Shown in pieces: positions 6,858-12,255 of a stretch of DNA of 12,255 bases; position 1 is the stretch's first letter, and every line of letters begins with the position of its first letter. Below the pieces are notes generated by a model. It ran no database searches. It was not told the origin of the DNA and saw nothing but the letters and a program-made list of their open reading frames with translations. The DNA is taken from positions 1-12,255 of the forward strand of contig NZ_CALIBF010000211.1 in NCBI RefSeq assembly GCF_938045465.1. The letters run 5' to 3'. The position numbers and the translations under genes were made by a program. Source of the stretch: an uncultured Campylobacter sp. (GTDB taxonomy: Bacteria > Campylobacterota > Campylobacteria > Campylobacterales > Campylobacteraceae).

Positions 6858-8174
6858 ATGAAAGCAAAGCGAAATCTTATAGTTAAAATTTTAGCCGCTT
6901 CGGTTTTTATCTGCGAAATTTGCGCGGCGACTCAAAATTTTTCGGCTGCCAAAGATGCCGTGAAATCGCTTAAGGAGGATGAAATTTTAATCCTTAAAAG
7001 CGATCTTGCCACCGCGAAAAAACATGGCGGCGCGCTGCAAGAGCTAAATTTAGAGGAGAGGGAGCTTGCAAAAAACGCGCTTAAGCTTCCGTTTGAAATT
7101 TACGAGCTGCGTCTTTCTGAGGATCAAAATACCCTCTTCGGTTTGGGCGACGACAAGGGCGGTATCGTCCTGATCGATGTTACCGAGCCACGCAGTCTAA
7201 GGCTTGCGGGCATATTTTCCTTTCCGCAGGACAAGCTTGATCCCACCTACATAGATATCGCGCAGAGCAAAGACGGCAAAAGTCTATTCGTCGCCGATCC
7301 GAATTTCGGAATTTATAAGCTGGATCTTAGCGACCGAAGAGATATTAAAATTTCGGCTCGGCTTGAGGCGCGATTTGTAAATAAAATAGAGCTTTCCAGC
7401 GACGGACGCACTCTCTTTGCGAAGGATTTTTTTAGCACCCTTACCGCCTATGACGTAAAAGATGATAAATTTACGCAGCTTGCTTATTTTATCGCCCCTT
7501 CCAAAGTCACTAAGCGGGAATACGATTACGCTTGCGCGCCGCATAGACTATCCGAAATAAAAGAGCTCGGCGATCTGAAACTGCTCTCTGAGAATGAGCT
7601 TTTGCTGGCAAGCTGGGTGGGATTTTATGTTTTAGACATATCGGATATGGATAGGTACCGCGCAAATGCCGCGCAAAACTCCAACATCTTAAAACAGATC
7701 CGCTATATCGTTCATCCTCATTTAGAAATCGATAAAATGACGCTATCCAAAGACGGCAAGCGGGTATTTTCATCAAATTGGAACGAATTTGGGCTATATG
7801 ATTTAGGCGAAAATAACACGGCCCAATCAAGCGCGTATTACAGCGGCGCACATTTAAATAATTTTAAAGTCATAGAGGATCTAAATTTAGCCTACTTGGG
7901 CAAAAAAATATCCGAAAAGGGGGAGTTTCCAAGCGTAGATCTAATCGATTTTAGCAACAAACTCGACCCCGCCCCGATAAAAAGATATCTCTTTCCGCAG
8001 AGCCTAAAAGGCGTAAGCGTCGAGTCTCGCGGCAAATATCTATTTTTTTCCTATTTTACGAGAAACGGAGCGTTCATAAGCGGGCTTGATCTCGCCTCGT
8101 TAAACTCCGCCGAGAGATCCGCACGATCTGTGCAAACGACGCTTCGGAGGATCAAACGATATTTTAGAGCTTGA
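6858..8174 (+). CDS. Secreted LVIVD-repeat-type beta-propeller protein, function unknown
   Basis: The 438-residue protein has an N-terminal signal peptide (hydrophobic 7-24, likely cut near Ala24) and no lipobox. After a charged helical stretch (about 30-80) come seven repeats of the type 'LS-x-DG-x-LFVAD...G-x-x-x-LDISD', at roughly 83-118, 130-168, 176-211, 238-262, 291-315, 335-375 and 384-412. Clear examples are QSKDGKSLFVAD and GFYVLDISD. Seven units suggest a closed seven-bladed propeller, usually a protein- or ligand-binding scaffold on the cell surface or in the periplasm; no catalytic motif is visible. The last 25 residues are basic and do not look like a propeller blade. Over that stretch another frame reads as the tail of a different protein (8104-8361), so the true C-terminus may have been altered. 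It starts 17 bases after slt, with GAGG at 6847-6850, and is probably the last gene of the operon. Confidence 0.8.
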   Translation: MKAKRNLIVKILAASVFICEICAATQNFSAAKDAVKSLKEDEILILKSDLATAKKHGGALQELNLEERELAKNALKLPFEIYELRLSEDQNTLFGLGDDKGGIVLIDVTEPRSLRLAGIFSFPQDKLDPTYIDIAQSKDGKSLFVADPNFGIYKLDLSDRRDIKISARLEARFVNKIELSSDGRTLFAKDFFSTLTAYDVKDDKFTQLAYFIAPSKVTKREYDYACAPHRLSEIKELGDLKLLSENELLLASWVGFYVLDISDMDRYRANAAQNSNILKQIRYIVHPHLEIDKMTLSKDGKRVFSSNWNEFGLYDLGENNTAQSSAYYSGAHLNNFKVIEDLNLAYLGKKISEKGEFPSVDLIDFSNKLDPAPIKRYLFPQSLKGVSVESRGKYLFFSYFTRNGAFISGLDLASLNSAERSARSVQTTLRRIKRYFRA

Positions 8175-8361
8175 CTTGGACGGCAATATATTGCGCGAAA
8201 ACAAAGCAAAATTGCAAGACTTTTGGCTCAAAAGCGCCGTAAGCACGGATGATGGAGGCGTTTTAATAGGCGGAGATGCTCATAAAGACGATACAGTCAT
8301 AATAAAAATTCGCTCCGACCTACCGCTGGATCAACAAAAAATCAAAAATTTAAACAGATAA
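8104..8361 (+). pseudogene. 3' remnant of a 'DGG' propeller-repeat protein gene, without start
   Basis: The frame is open from just after a TAA at 8101-8103 to TAA at 8359-8361 (85 codons) and overlaps the end of the propeller gene in another frame. The reading includes RRFGGSNDILELDLDGNIL and, later, STDDGGVLIGGDAHKDD followed by TVIIKI. This resembles the repeat 'DGGyivaG...D-iyliKlDxdGni-w' seen in secreted repeat proteins of many bacteria, about one and a half units long. No ATG occurs in the frame; the only usual alternative start is TTG at 8176, which would cut into the repeat and has no ribosome site. I read it as the end of a gene that lost its front by deletion or frameshift. A less likely reading is a frameshift that removed this tail from the upstream propeller protein. 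Confidence 0.55.
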
Positions 8362-8375
8362 ACTATCCGCAGATT

Positions 8376-8409
8376 ACCCGCCGCAAAGGCTACAGCGGGT
8401 TTAAATTTA
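8376..8409 (+). terminator. Possible terminator of the gltX operon
   Basis: ACCCGC (8376-8381) pairs with GCGGGT (8395-8400) around a 13-base loop, followed by TTAAATTTA. It lies 14 bases after the last stop codon of the plus-strand operon. The T-run is short, so it would be a weak intrinsic terminator. Confidence 0.4.
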
Positions 8410-8481
8410 ACCTCTTCGCGGCCTGTTTGCGATGCTTTAAAATTTCGTAACTTCGGATATGCAAGCCGCCGTTTTAAAATT

Positions 8482-8518
8482 TCGGCAAGTTTTAAAATTT
8501 TAAATTTGCGCTTGCCGA
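8482..8518. repeat. Inverted repeat with an AT-rich loop in the convergent gap
   Basis: TCGGCAAG (8482-8489) and CTTGCCGA (8511-8518) are exact complements around a 21-base loop made of AAAATTTT-like sequence. It lies between convergent operons, so it could act in termination or in transcript protection. Confidence 0.4.
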
Positions 8519-8520
8519 CT

Positions 8521-8548
8521 GCGCCGTTTTAGCTAAATTTAACGGCGC
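8521..8548. repeat. GC-rich 8-base-stem hairpin in the convergent gap
   Basis: GCGCCGTT (8521-8528) pairs perfectly with AACGGCGC (8541-8548) around the loop TTAGCTAAATTT. No T-run follows on either strand, so a classic intrinsic terminator is not shown, although a bidirectional terminator is the natural guess for this position. Confidence 0.45.
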
Positions 8549-8602
8549 GACGCAGAGCTCGCGAGCGCAAGATGATTTAATTTTACAATCTTAACTCCGC
8601 AC

Positions 8603-8622
8603 TCCGCGCGCGCTTCGGCGGA
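8603..8622. repeat. Short hairpin just beyond the minus-strand stop codon
   Basis: TCCGC (8603-8607) pairs with GCGGA (8618-8622); an alternative fold gives CGC-TTCG-GCG. It lies 17 bases beyond the stop of the minus-strand gene that ends at 8640. It could help end that operon, but it lacks a T-run. Confidence 0.25.
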
Positions 8623-8639
8623 ATAAAGCGATCAAATTG

Positions 8640-9596
8640 CTATTTAAAAAGCCCTTTAATCTTGCCGAAAAGCGACTTTTCGCCGCCTGCGGAGGCTACG
8701 TCTTCATGATCTTCTGCGGCGGAATTTTCGCCGCCGTATTCTATCGTATCGCCGCTGCACGGGACGGAATGCTCGCTGCTTGCTTTCATTGTGCCGCCAT
8801 CCGCTTCCATCACACTGCCGCTGCCCGTTGCATTGGCGCCGCGCAAGGTAAAATTCTCTCTGACCATCCTAACGCCTCCGCCTGCCTTGCTGCGCTCTAT
8901 CGCCTCGCCGATCTGCTGTGCGGCGATTTCCGCATATATTAGCGCGCCCTGCTGATCGCAATTAAAAAGATTTGAAAACGACTCGGACCTATTAAGATCA
9001 ATCGGATTGGGCTCAACCACTTCGGTAGCCTCAAGCAGCCCTACTTCAAGCTCTGCGGCAGAATTTAGCGCCTTTAAAAACACGGGCAAATTCTGCGCAT
9101 AAAACTCATCTACGGCGGATTTAACCTCGCCGCCCGCTTCATAATCGCGCAGCAGTTTCTGCACGTTATCGGCATTTAGATATGCGCCGCAGCAGTAGTT
9201 TTCGATGATCTCGTTGTGAATTTCGCCGCTAAATTCCGCTAAAAATTCCGCCGGCAAAACCTCGCGCCAATCGCTTATGTAGGGTTTAAATTTAGAGCTT
9301 TGCGCCGCCAAAAAGCTAAACGCCGTGCCGCGCGTGTAAAAATACTCTCTAAAATAGCCCTGCGCCACGGCGAGGTGAAATCCGTGCGTTTTATTAAAAA
9401 TCCTCTGCGTGCCGTACTGCAGCGCCGAGCGGAAGCCGTCCGCGTATTTTTCTACATAAAATTCATCCATCTCTACCTCGCGCGCGATTTTAGCGATGCT
9501 TTCAAAATCTCCCTTCTGCGCGAGCTTTAGCGGCTTAAAATACCACTGCGAAATTTCATCTTTGCCGATCGCGTGATAGCTTATGTCGTAGCCCAT
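8640..9596 (-). CDS. Unrecognised cytosolic protein with low-complexity linker and amphipathic tail
   Basis: I do not recognise this 318-residue protein. I chose the ATG at 9596-9594 (MGYDISYHAIGKDEISQWYF) because GGGGAG lies just upstream, and because the longer frame from 9638 would overlap the lipoprotein gene by 31 bases with a poor N-terminus. Residues 1 to about 235 look like a folded, mostly helical domain rich in aromatic residues (for example DEFYVEKYADGF, REYFYTRGTAFSF, ENYCCGAYLNADN). No signal peptide, membrane helix or enzyme motif is visible. Residues about 255-305 are Gly/Ser/Glu/Ala-rich and probably disordered. The end, KSLFGKIKGLFK, is a basic amphipathic helix that could touch a membrane or a partner. 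It follows the lipoprotein gene by 11 bases, so the two are probably one transcript. It is not part of the C. jejuni order that I recall. Confidence 0.75.
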   Translation of the reverse strand: MGYDISYHAIGKDEISQWYFKPLKLAQKGDFESIAKIAREVEMDEFYVEKYADGFRSALQYGTQRIFNKTHGFHLAVAQGYFREYFYTRGTAFSFLAAQSSKFKPYISDWREVLPAEFLAEFSGEIHNEIIENYCCGAYLNADNVQKLLRDYEAGGEVKSAVDEFYAQNLPVFLKALNSAAELEVGLLEATEVVEPNPIDLNRSESFSNLFNCDQQGALIYAEIAAQQIGEAIERSKAGGGVRMVRENFTLRGANATGSGSVMEADGGTMKASSEHSVPCSGDTIEYGGENSAAEDHEDVASAGGEKSLFGKIKGLFK

Positions 9597-9607
9597 TTGC
9601 TCCCCTT

Positions 9608-10129
9608 TTAATCTTTCAGATCGATCTGCGGCTGCCAATACAGCGACTTTGAAACTTTGCGAAATTTCATCGTGACACCCAAACCATTTGAGGTGCGGTA
9701 GCTAAGCACCAGCTCATCCTTATCGCTCTTAGGCGCGGTGATCTTGTAGCGGCTTGACCAAGCGATCTTAAAAAGCTCCTTTTGCAAAAGCGGATCTCCG
9801 TCGTGCAGCGGCACTACGTTTGCGTTCGCGCCGTTAATCTGCACCGCGCGGATCTGAATCTCTTTAGGATAGGAGGTGAGCAAAAACACCTCGTCTCCAG
9901 CGGCGTTTCTAAGCTCGGGCGCGACTGGATTTAGATAGGTCGCCACTCCCAAATAGCGATCGCCCGCGCGCACCGATTCAAATTTTTGCGTATAAGCAAG
10001 AAACTCGTTTTTAAACGGATCGTGACGGGGATCGTTTGCGGAGCAGGAGTTTAAAAATAGCGCTAGCGCGGCTAAGAACGAGCCCTTTAGCAGGCCGTTT
10101 AGCGCGCCGCTAAAATCAAATTTCTTCAT
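9608..10129 (-). CDS. Predicted lipoprotein of unknown function
   Basis: The 173-residue protein has a lipoprotein signal: basic start, hydrophobic core (about 15-26) and lipobox LNSC with Cys29 as the lipidation site. The mature part contains motifs such as YLNPVAPEL, EVFLLTSYPKEI and SRYKITAPKSDKDELVLSY, suggesting a small beta-rich fold; I know no functional domain for it. A lipoprotein gene in the same place and orientation, next to mobB and slt, exists in C. jejuni (recalled as Cj0842), so this is likely a conserved epsilonproteobacterial lipoprotein. The ATG follows AAGGAAG, and a TAAAAT -10 box lies 26 bases before the start. It is divergent from mobB and is followed after 11 bases by the unrecognised 318-residue gene. 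Position after Cys29 (Ser, not Asp) suggests outer-membrane sorting by E. coli rules, which may not hold here. Confidence 0.85.
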   Translation of the reverse strand: MKKFDFSGALNGLLKGSFLAALALFLNSCSANDPRHDPFKNEFLAYTQKFESVRAGDRYLGVATYLNPVAPELRNAAGDEVFLLTSYPKEIQIRAVQINGANANVVPLHDGDPLLQKELFKIAWSSRYKITAPKSDKDELVLSYRTSNGLGVTMKFRKVSKSLYWQPQIDLKD

Positions 10130-10155
10130 CGATCTTCCTTTGAAATTTTAGGCGC

Positions 10156-10161
10156 ATTTTA
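10156..10161 (-). promoter_or_regulatory. -10 box of the lipoprotein gene promoter
   Basis: The minus strand reads CGTTAAAATGCG, giving TAAAAT (5 of 6 matches) 26 bases upstream of the ATG, behind an A/T-rich stretch. The predicted leader is about 20 bases and contains the AAGGAAG ribosome site. Confidence 0.5.
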
Positions 10162-10193
10162 ACGAATTTTGCTTTTTAAAAGGCTAAATTCGC

Positions 10194-10199
10194 TACAAT
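10194..10199 (+). promoter_or_regulatory. -10 box of the mobB-fbp promoter
   Basis: TACAAT (5 of 6 matches) follows the T-rich stretch TTTTGCTTTTTAAAAGG and lies 29 bases before the mobB ATG at 10229. It also lies inside the possible longer reading frame from 10169, which argues that the shorter mobB start is the real one. Confidence 0.5.
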
Positions 10200-10228
10200 C
10201 TGCTCATCTTAAAAAGCCGGATTTTAAA

Positions 10229-10717
10229 ATGAAAAGACTTGTTATCGCATTTTCAGGCCCTTCCAACAGCGGCAAAACGACGCTAATTTGCAAGATCGCT
10301 AAAATTTTTATCGCTAGCGGGCTTCGGACTGCGATCGCAAAGCACGATCCCGGCGATAAGGCGCGCTTTGACGTAGAGGGCAAGGACAGCGCCAAATTTA
10401 GCGAGCTCGGCGCCGAGACCGTCGTGATGAGCCCGACGCGGACGAGCTATTTTTCGCAGCGCTGTATGCAGATTGACGAGGTCGTGCGGATGCTCGGAGA
10501 TTTTGACATCCTGCTCGTAGAGGGGCTAAAGACGCTGCCGCTGCCGCGCATAAGCCTGTTTCGCGACAAGATCGATCCGGCGTATCTACCATTTTCGGAC
10601 GCGATCGCTTCAAATTTAAGCGGCGAACAGATGGATAAGTTTTGCCTCGTAAATTTCGACATCGACGACGCTGCGGGCATTAGCGAATGGATCTTAAAAA
10701 ACGCCAAAAAAATGTAA
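10229..10717 (+). CDS. mobB: Molybdopterin-guanine dinucleotide biosynthesis adaptor protein MobB
   Basis: MobB is a GTP-binding P-loop protein that assists MobA in forming the guanine dinucleotide form of molybdenum cofactor in the cytoplasm. The 162-residue product has Walker A GPSNSGKT (10-17), the family motif AKHDPGD (38-43) and FDVEGKDSAKFSELGA (47-62), and a Walker B-like DILLVEGL (93-100). I chose the ATG at 10229 because the P-loop then begins at residue 10, as in the family, and because a -10 box lies at 10194-10199. The alternative ATG at 10169 adds 20 residues with no family match. The ribosome site is weak (GGA at 10219-10221). The gene is followed after 10 bases by fbp; this mobB-fbp pairing is also recalled from C. 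jejuni and has no evident metabolic logic. Confidence 0.9.
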   Translation: MKRLVIAFSGPSNSGKTTLICKIAKIFIASGLRTAIAKHDPGDKARFDVEGKDSAKFSELGAETVVMSPTRTSYFSQRCMQIDEVVRMLGDFDILLVEGLKTLPLPRISLFRDKIDPAYLPFSDAIASNLSGEQMDKFCLVNFDIDDAAGISEWILKNAKKM

Positions 10718-10727
10718 AGGAAACGGA

Positions 10728-11576
10728 ATGCAAGAGATCGTAAAATCAATCCAAAATATCGCGCTACAAATCGCCGAGGAGCTGAAATACGCGGACTTCG
10801 GCTACACCGATCATCACAACAGCACGGGCGATACGCAGCTTAAACTCGACGTAAAAAGCGACGCCATAATCGAGGCGGAATTTCGCAAAAATCCGCTCGT
10901 ACGCGCCCTAATCAGCGAGGAGAAAGAGGGGGCGCTGGAGCTTCGAAAGGACGCGCGCCTCATCGTCGCTTATGATCCGCTCGATGGCTCGAGCTTGGTG
11001 GACGTAAATTTTGCCGTGGGCTCGATATTTGGCATCTACGAGGATGAAATTTCGCCCGCAAACTTAAAAGCGGCGATCTATTGCATCTACGGACCGCGCC
11101 TTGAGATGGTCGTTTGCGAGGACTCGCCGAAGCTCTACCGCCTAAATCGCGAGGGCAAATTTAGCTTCGTAAAAGATCTGCGACTAAACGAAAAAGGCAA
11201 ACTAAATGCCACGGGTGCAACGCAAAAGGGCTGGAGCGAACCGCACCGAAAGCTCGTACGGGCGCTGTTTGATGAGGGCTACCGCTTGCGATACAGCGGC
11301 GCGATGGTAAGCGACCTGCATCAAATTTTATTAAAAGGCGGCGGACTTTTCAGCTACCCCGCCACTAGCGATCATCCGCACGGCAAGCTTCGCGTAACCT
11401 TCGAAGTGCTGCCGTTTGCGTTTATCTTCGAGCGCGCTGGAGGCGCCACCAGCGACGGCGCGAACAGCTCTCTTTTACAGCTTAAAATCGAGAAAATCCA
11501 CCAAAGCAGCCCTTGCTTTTTCGGCTCGAAGTATGAGATCGCGAAAATGCATGAAATTTACGGCGAGAAAAACTGA
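10728..11576 (+). CDS. fbp: Class I fructose-1,6-bisphosphatase
   Basis: The enzyme removes the 1-phosphate of fructose 1,6-bisphosphate to give fructose 6-phosphate, the key step of gluconeogenesis, which Campylobacter needs because it largely lives on amino and organic acids. The 282-residue protein shows the class I signatures: SEEKE (63-67), the metal-binding YDPLDGSSLVDVNFAVGSIF (82-101), the substrate-binding LRYSGAMVSDLHQILLKGG, HGKLR, and FEVLPFAFIFERAGGATSDG. It is shorter than the roughly 330-residue enterobacterial enzyme but normal for epsilonproteobacteria, as I recall. AAGGAA at 10717-10722 precedes the ATG. It is the second gene of the mobB operon, and its TGA overlaps the next ATG by one base. 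Confidence 0.96.
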   Translation: MQEIVKSIQNIALQIAEELKYADFGYTDHHNSTGDTQLKLDVKSDAIIEAEFRKNPLVRALISEEKEGALELRKDARLIVAYDPLDGSSLVDVNFAVGSIFGIYEDEISPANLKAAIYCIYGPRLEMVVCEDSPKLYRLNREGKFSFVKDLRLNEKGKLNATGATQKGWSEPHRKLVRALFDEGYRLRYSGAMVSDLHQILLKGGGLFSYPATSDHPHGKLRVTFEVLPFAFIFERAGGATSDGANSSLLQLKIEKIHQSSPCFFGSKYEIAKMHEIYGEKN

Positions 11577-11785
11577 TGGCTGATACCGAGAGCAGCGCGC
11601 CGCGCGACGTTTACGACGAAATTTTGGATAAAAGCTTAGCCGCGCTGCAAGCGTGCCAGGCGGAGCACAACCTCACCAGCTGCCTGGAGTGCGAGAAGCT
11701 GCTAGATTGCGCGATGCGCGACAAGTATGTCAAGGCGGTTTATGAGAGCATGTCGCACGGCGCGACGGGGGATTTTTCGTTTTAA
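11576..11785 (+). CDS. Small Cys-rich protein of unknown function, conserved downstream of fbp
   Basis: The 69-residue protein starts at an ATG sharing one base with the fbp stop (TGATG), so its translation is coupled to fbp. Its centre has Cys27, Cys36, Cys39 and Cys45 (C-x8-C-x2-C-x5-C), a spacing that could bind zinc or a metal cluster. This is followed by a strongly protein-like RDKYVKAVYESMSHGATGDF and a Phe-rich end. I recall a similar short protein (CxxC, then 'DKYVKAVYxSM', ending in 'G-x-F-x-F') beside fbp in other epsilonproteobacteria. The match to an orderly motif, the coupling and this recollection all support a real gene. No function is known to me. There is no signal peptide, so it is probably cytosolic. 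Confidence 0.8.
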   Translation: MADTESSAPRDVYDEILDKSLAALQACQAEHNLTSCLECEKLLDCAMRDKYVKAVYESMSHGATGDFSF

Positions 11786-11817
11786 ATTGCGCTATTGCGA
11801 TGCGACGAGGGATTTTT
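11762..11817 (+). repeat. Pair of near-identical 16-base direct repeats
   Basis: GCGACGGGGGATTTTT (11762-11777) and GCGACGAGGGATTTTT (11802-11817) differ at one base and are 40 bases apart. The first copy encodes the C-terminus of the small Cys-rich protein; the second lies just after its stop, in a different frame. Confidence 0.5.
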
Positions 11818-12255
11818 ACGAATTCGGGTATAAATATACCATCGCCTTCCTCTTGCGTCGCGAGGTTTTCACGAAAATGGCTGCGGTGCAGATTTAATCC
11901 AGCGGCGCGCAGGTTCTTGCTTTGCAGCACGGAATTTCCTCCGCTGCGAAACTATAAAATTTACGGCGCGATTTGGCGTTGCGGCGAGGCCTGCTCTGCG
12001 GTGCGTCTGTTTTGCGGGCAAGGTTTTACGGCGGCCGATAAAATTTAAAATAAGGGCGATCGGTTAAATTTCAAGCGGTGCGGCTGGATTTTAAAATTTA
12101 CGGATAAAATTTTAAGGTGCGAAATTTCATTCCGCAAAATTTCAGCTGCGATCATGAGCCGTTTATGGGTGCGGATACGCGAAATTACGCAAAATAAAAT
12201 TTCGGCGAGCTAAATTTTGCCGCCGCGATCTTTAAATTTACGCGATTAAAATTAC
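11786..12255. other. 470 bases with no supportable gene
   Basis: Short open frames on both strands here (for example 11800-12048 plus and 11930-11730 minus) show no motif, no clear ribosome site and no family resemblance. The stretch holds a near-palindrome GGTATAAATATACC (11827-11840), the second copy of a 16-base direct repeat (11802-11817), and a dense run of AAATTT words from about 11955 to the end. It is probably the non-coding gap after the mobB-fbp operon. In C. jejuni, as recalled, metG would come next, beyond the right edge. I see no tRNA, terminator with a T-run or clear promoter. Confidence 0.5.

Noticed and set aside
8401..8545. Clustered AAAATTT words as a CRISPR array or iterated origin boxes
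   Set aside because: The repeats are short, irregularly spaced and part of the window-wide AAATTT excess; there are no regular spacers, cas genes or dnaA nearby.
9597..9638. Longer N-terminus for the 318-residue unknown protein, starting at 9638
   Set aside because: It overlaps the lipoprotein gene by 31 bases and adds a low-quality MAAADRSERLKGEQ segment, while the ATG at 9596 has a GGGGAG ribosome site just upstream.
10169..10228. Upstream start for mobB at 10169
   Set aside because: The -10 box at 10194-10199 would lie inside that extension, and MobB proteins begin just before the P-loop.
11800..12048. Possible 82-residue gene after the fbp operon
   Set aside because: It is Arg/Cys-rich without motifs and lacks a convincing ribosome site; the overlapping minus-strand frame (11930-11730) runs into the Cys-rich gene and is equally unsupported.

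Overview
The window looks like a core chromosomal segment of a higher-GC Campylobacter, such as one of the oral species (C. gracilis or C. showae-like). This rests on three things: extended -10 promoters with T-rich upstream DNA, the phrase-like use of AAATTT, and a characteristic gene order. From memory, fbp, mobB, a lipoprotein gene, slt, a YggT gene, gltX, a metallophosphoesterase gene and psd lie together in C. jejuni (about Cj0840-Cj0847) with the same relative orientations. gltX-yggT-slt is also adjacent in Helicobacter pylori. The species is an inference.

Layout, left to right. At 1-185 (minus) is the N-terminus of a type IV pilin/pseudopilin-like protein, with its own promoter. At 268-3465 (minus) is a four-gene operon: mscL, a Crp/Fnr-type regulator, a membrane-anchored metallophosphoesterase and psd, packed with gaps of 9, 3 and 0 bases. 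Divergent from it, 3580-8174 (plus) is a second operon: gltX, a YggT-family membrane protein, the lytic transglycosylase slt and a secreted beta-propeller protein. The broken tail of a different propeller-type gene overlaps its end (8104-8361). A 278-base convergent gap with several inverted repeats follows. At 8640-10129 (minus) are a lipoprotein and an unrecognised protein. At 10229-11785 (plus) is mobB-fbp-small Cys-rich protein, divergent from the lipoprotein gene. The last 470 bases hold no gene I can support.

Functionally these are mostly housekeeping genes: phosphatidylethanolamine synthesis (psd), osmotic safety valve (mscL), Glu-tRNA formation (gltX, probably the paralogue that charges tRNA-Gln for the GatCAB route), peptidoglycan turnover (slt), molybdenum cofactor handling (mobB) and gluconeogenesis (fbp). 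Compared with the recalled C. jejuni order, two insertions stand out: mscL plus the Crp/Fnr regulator between gltX and the metallophosphoesterase, and the propeller/remnant/unknown-protein block between slt and the lipoprotein.

I see no defence system, CRISPR array, insertion sequence, tRNA or rRNA. The most unusual items are a roughly 70-residue low-complexity insert inside Psd, the decaying accessory block at 6858-9596, and a very strong excess of AAATTT across coding and non-coding DNA on both strands.
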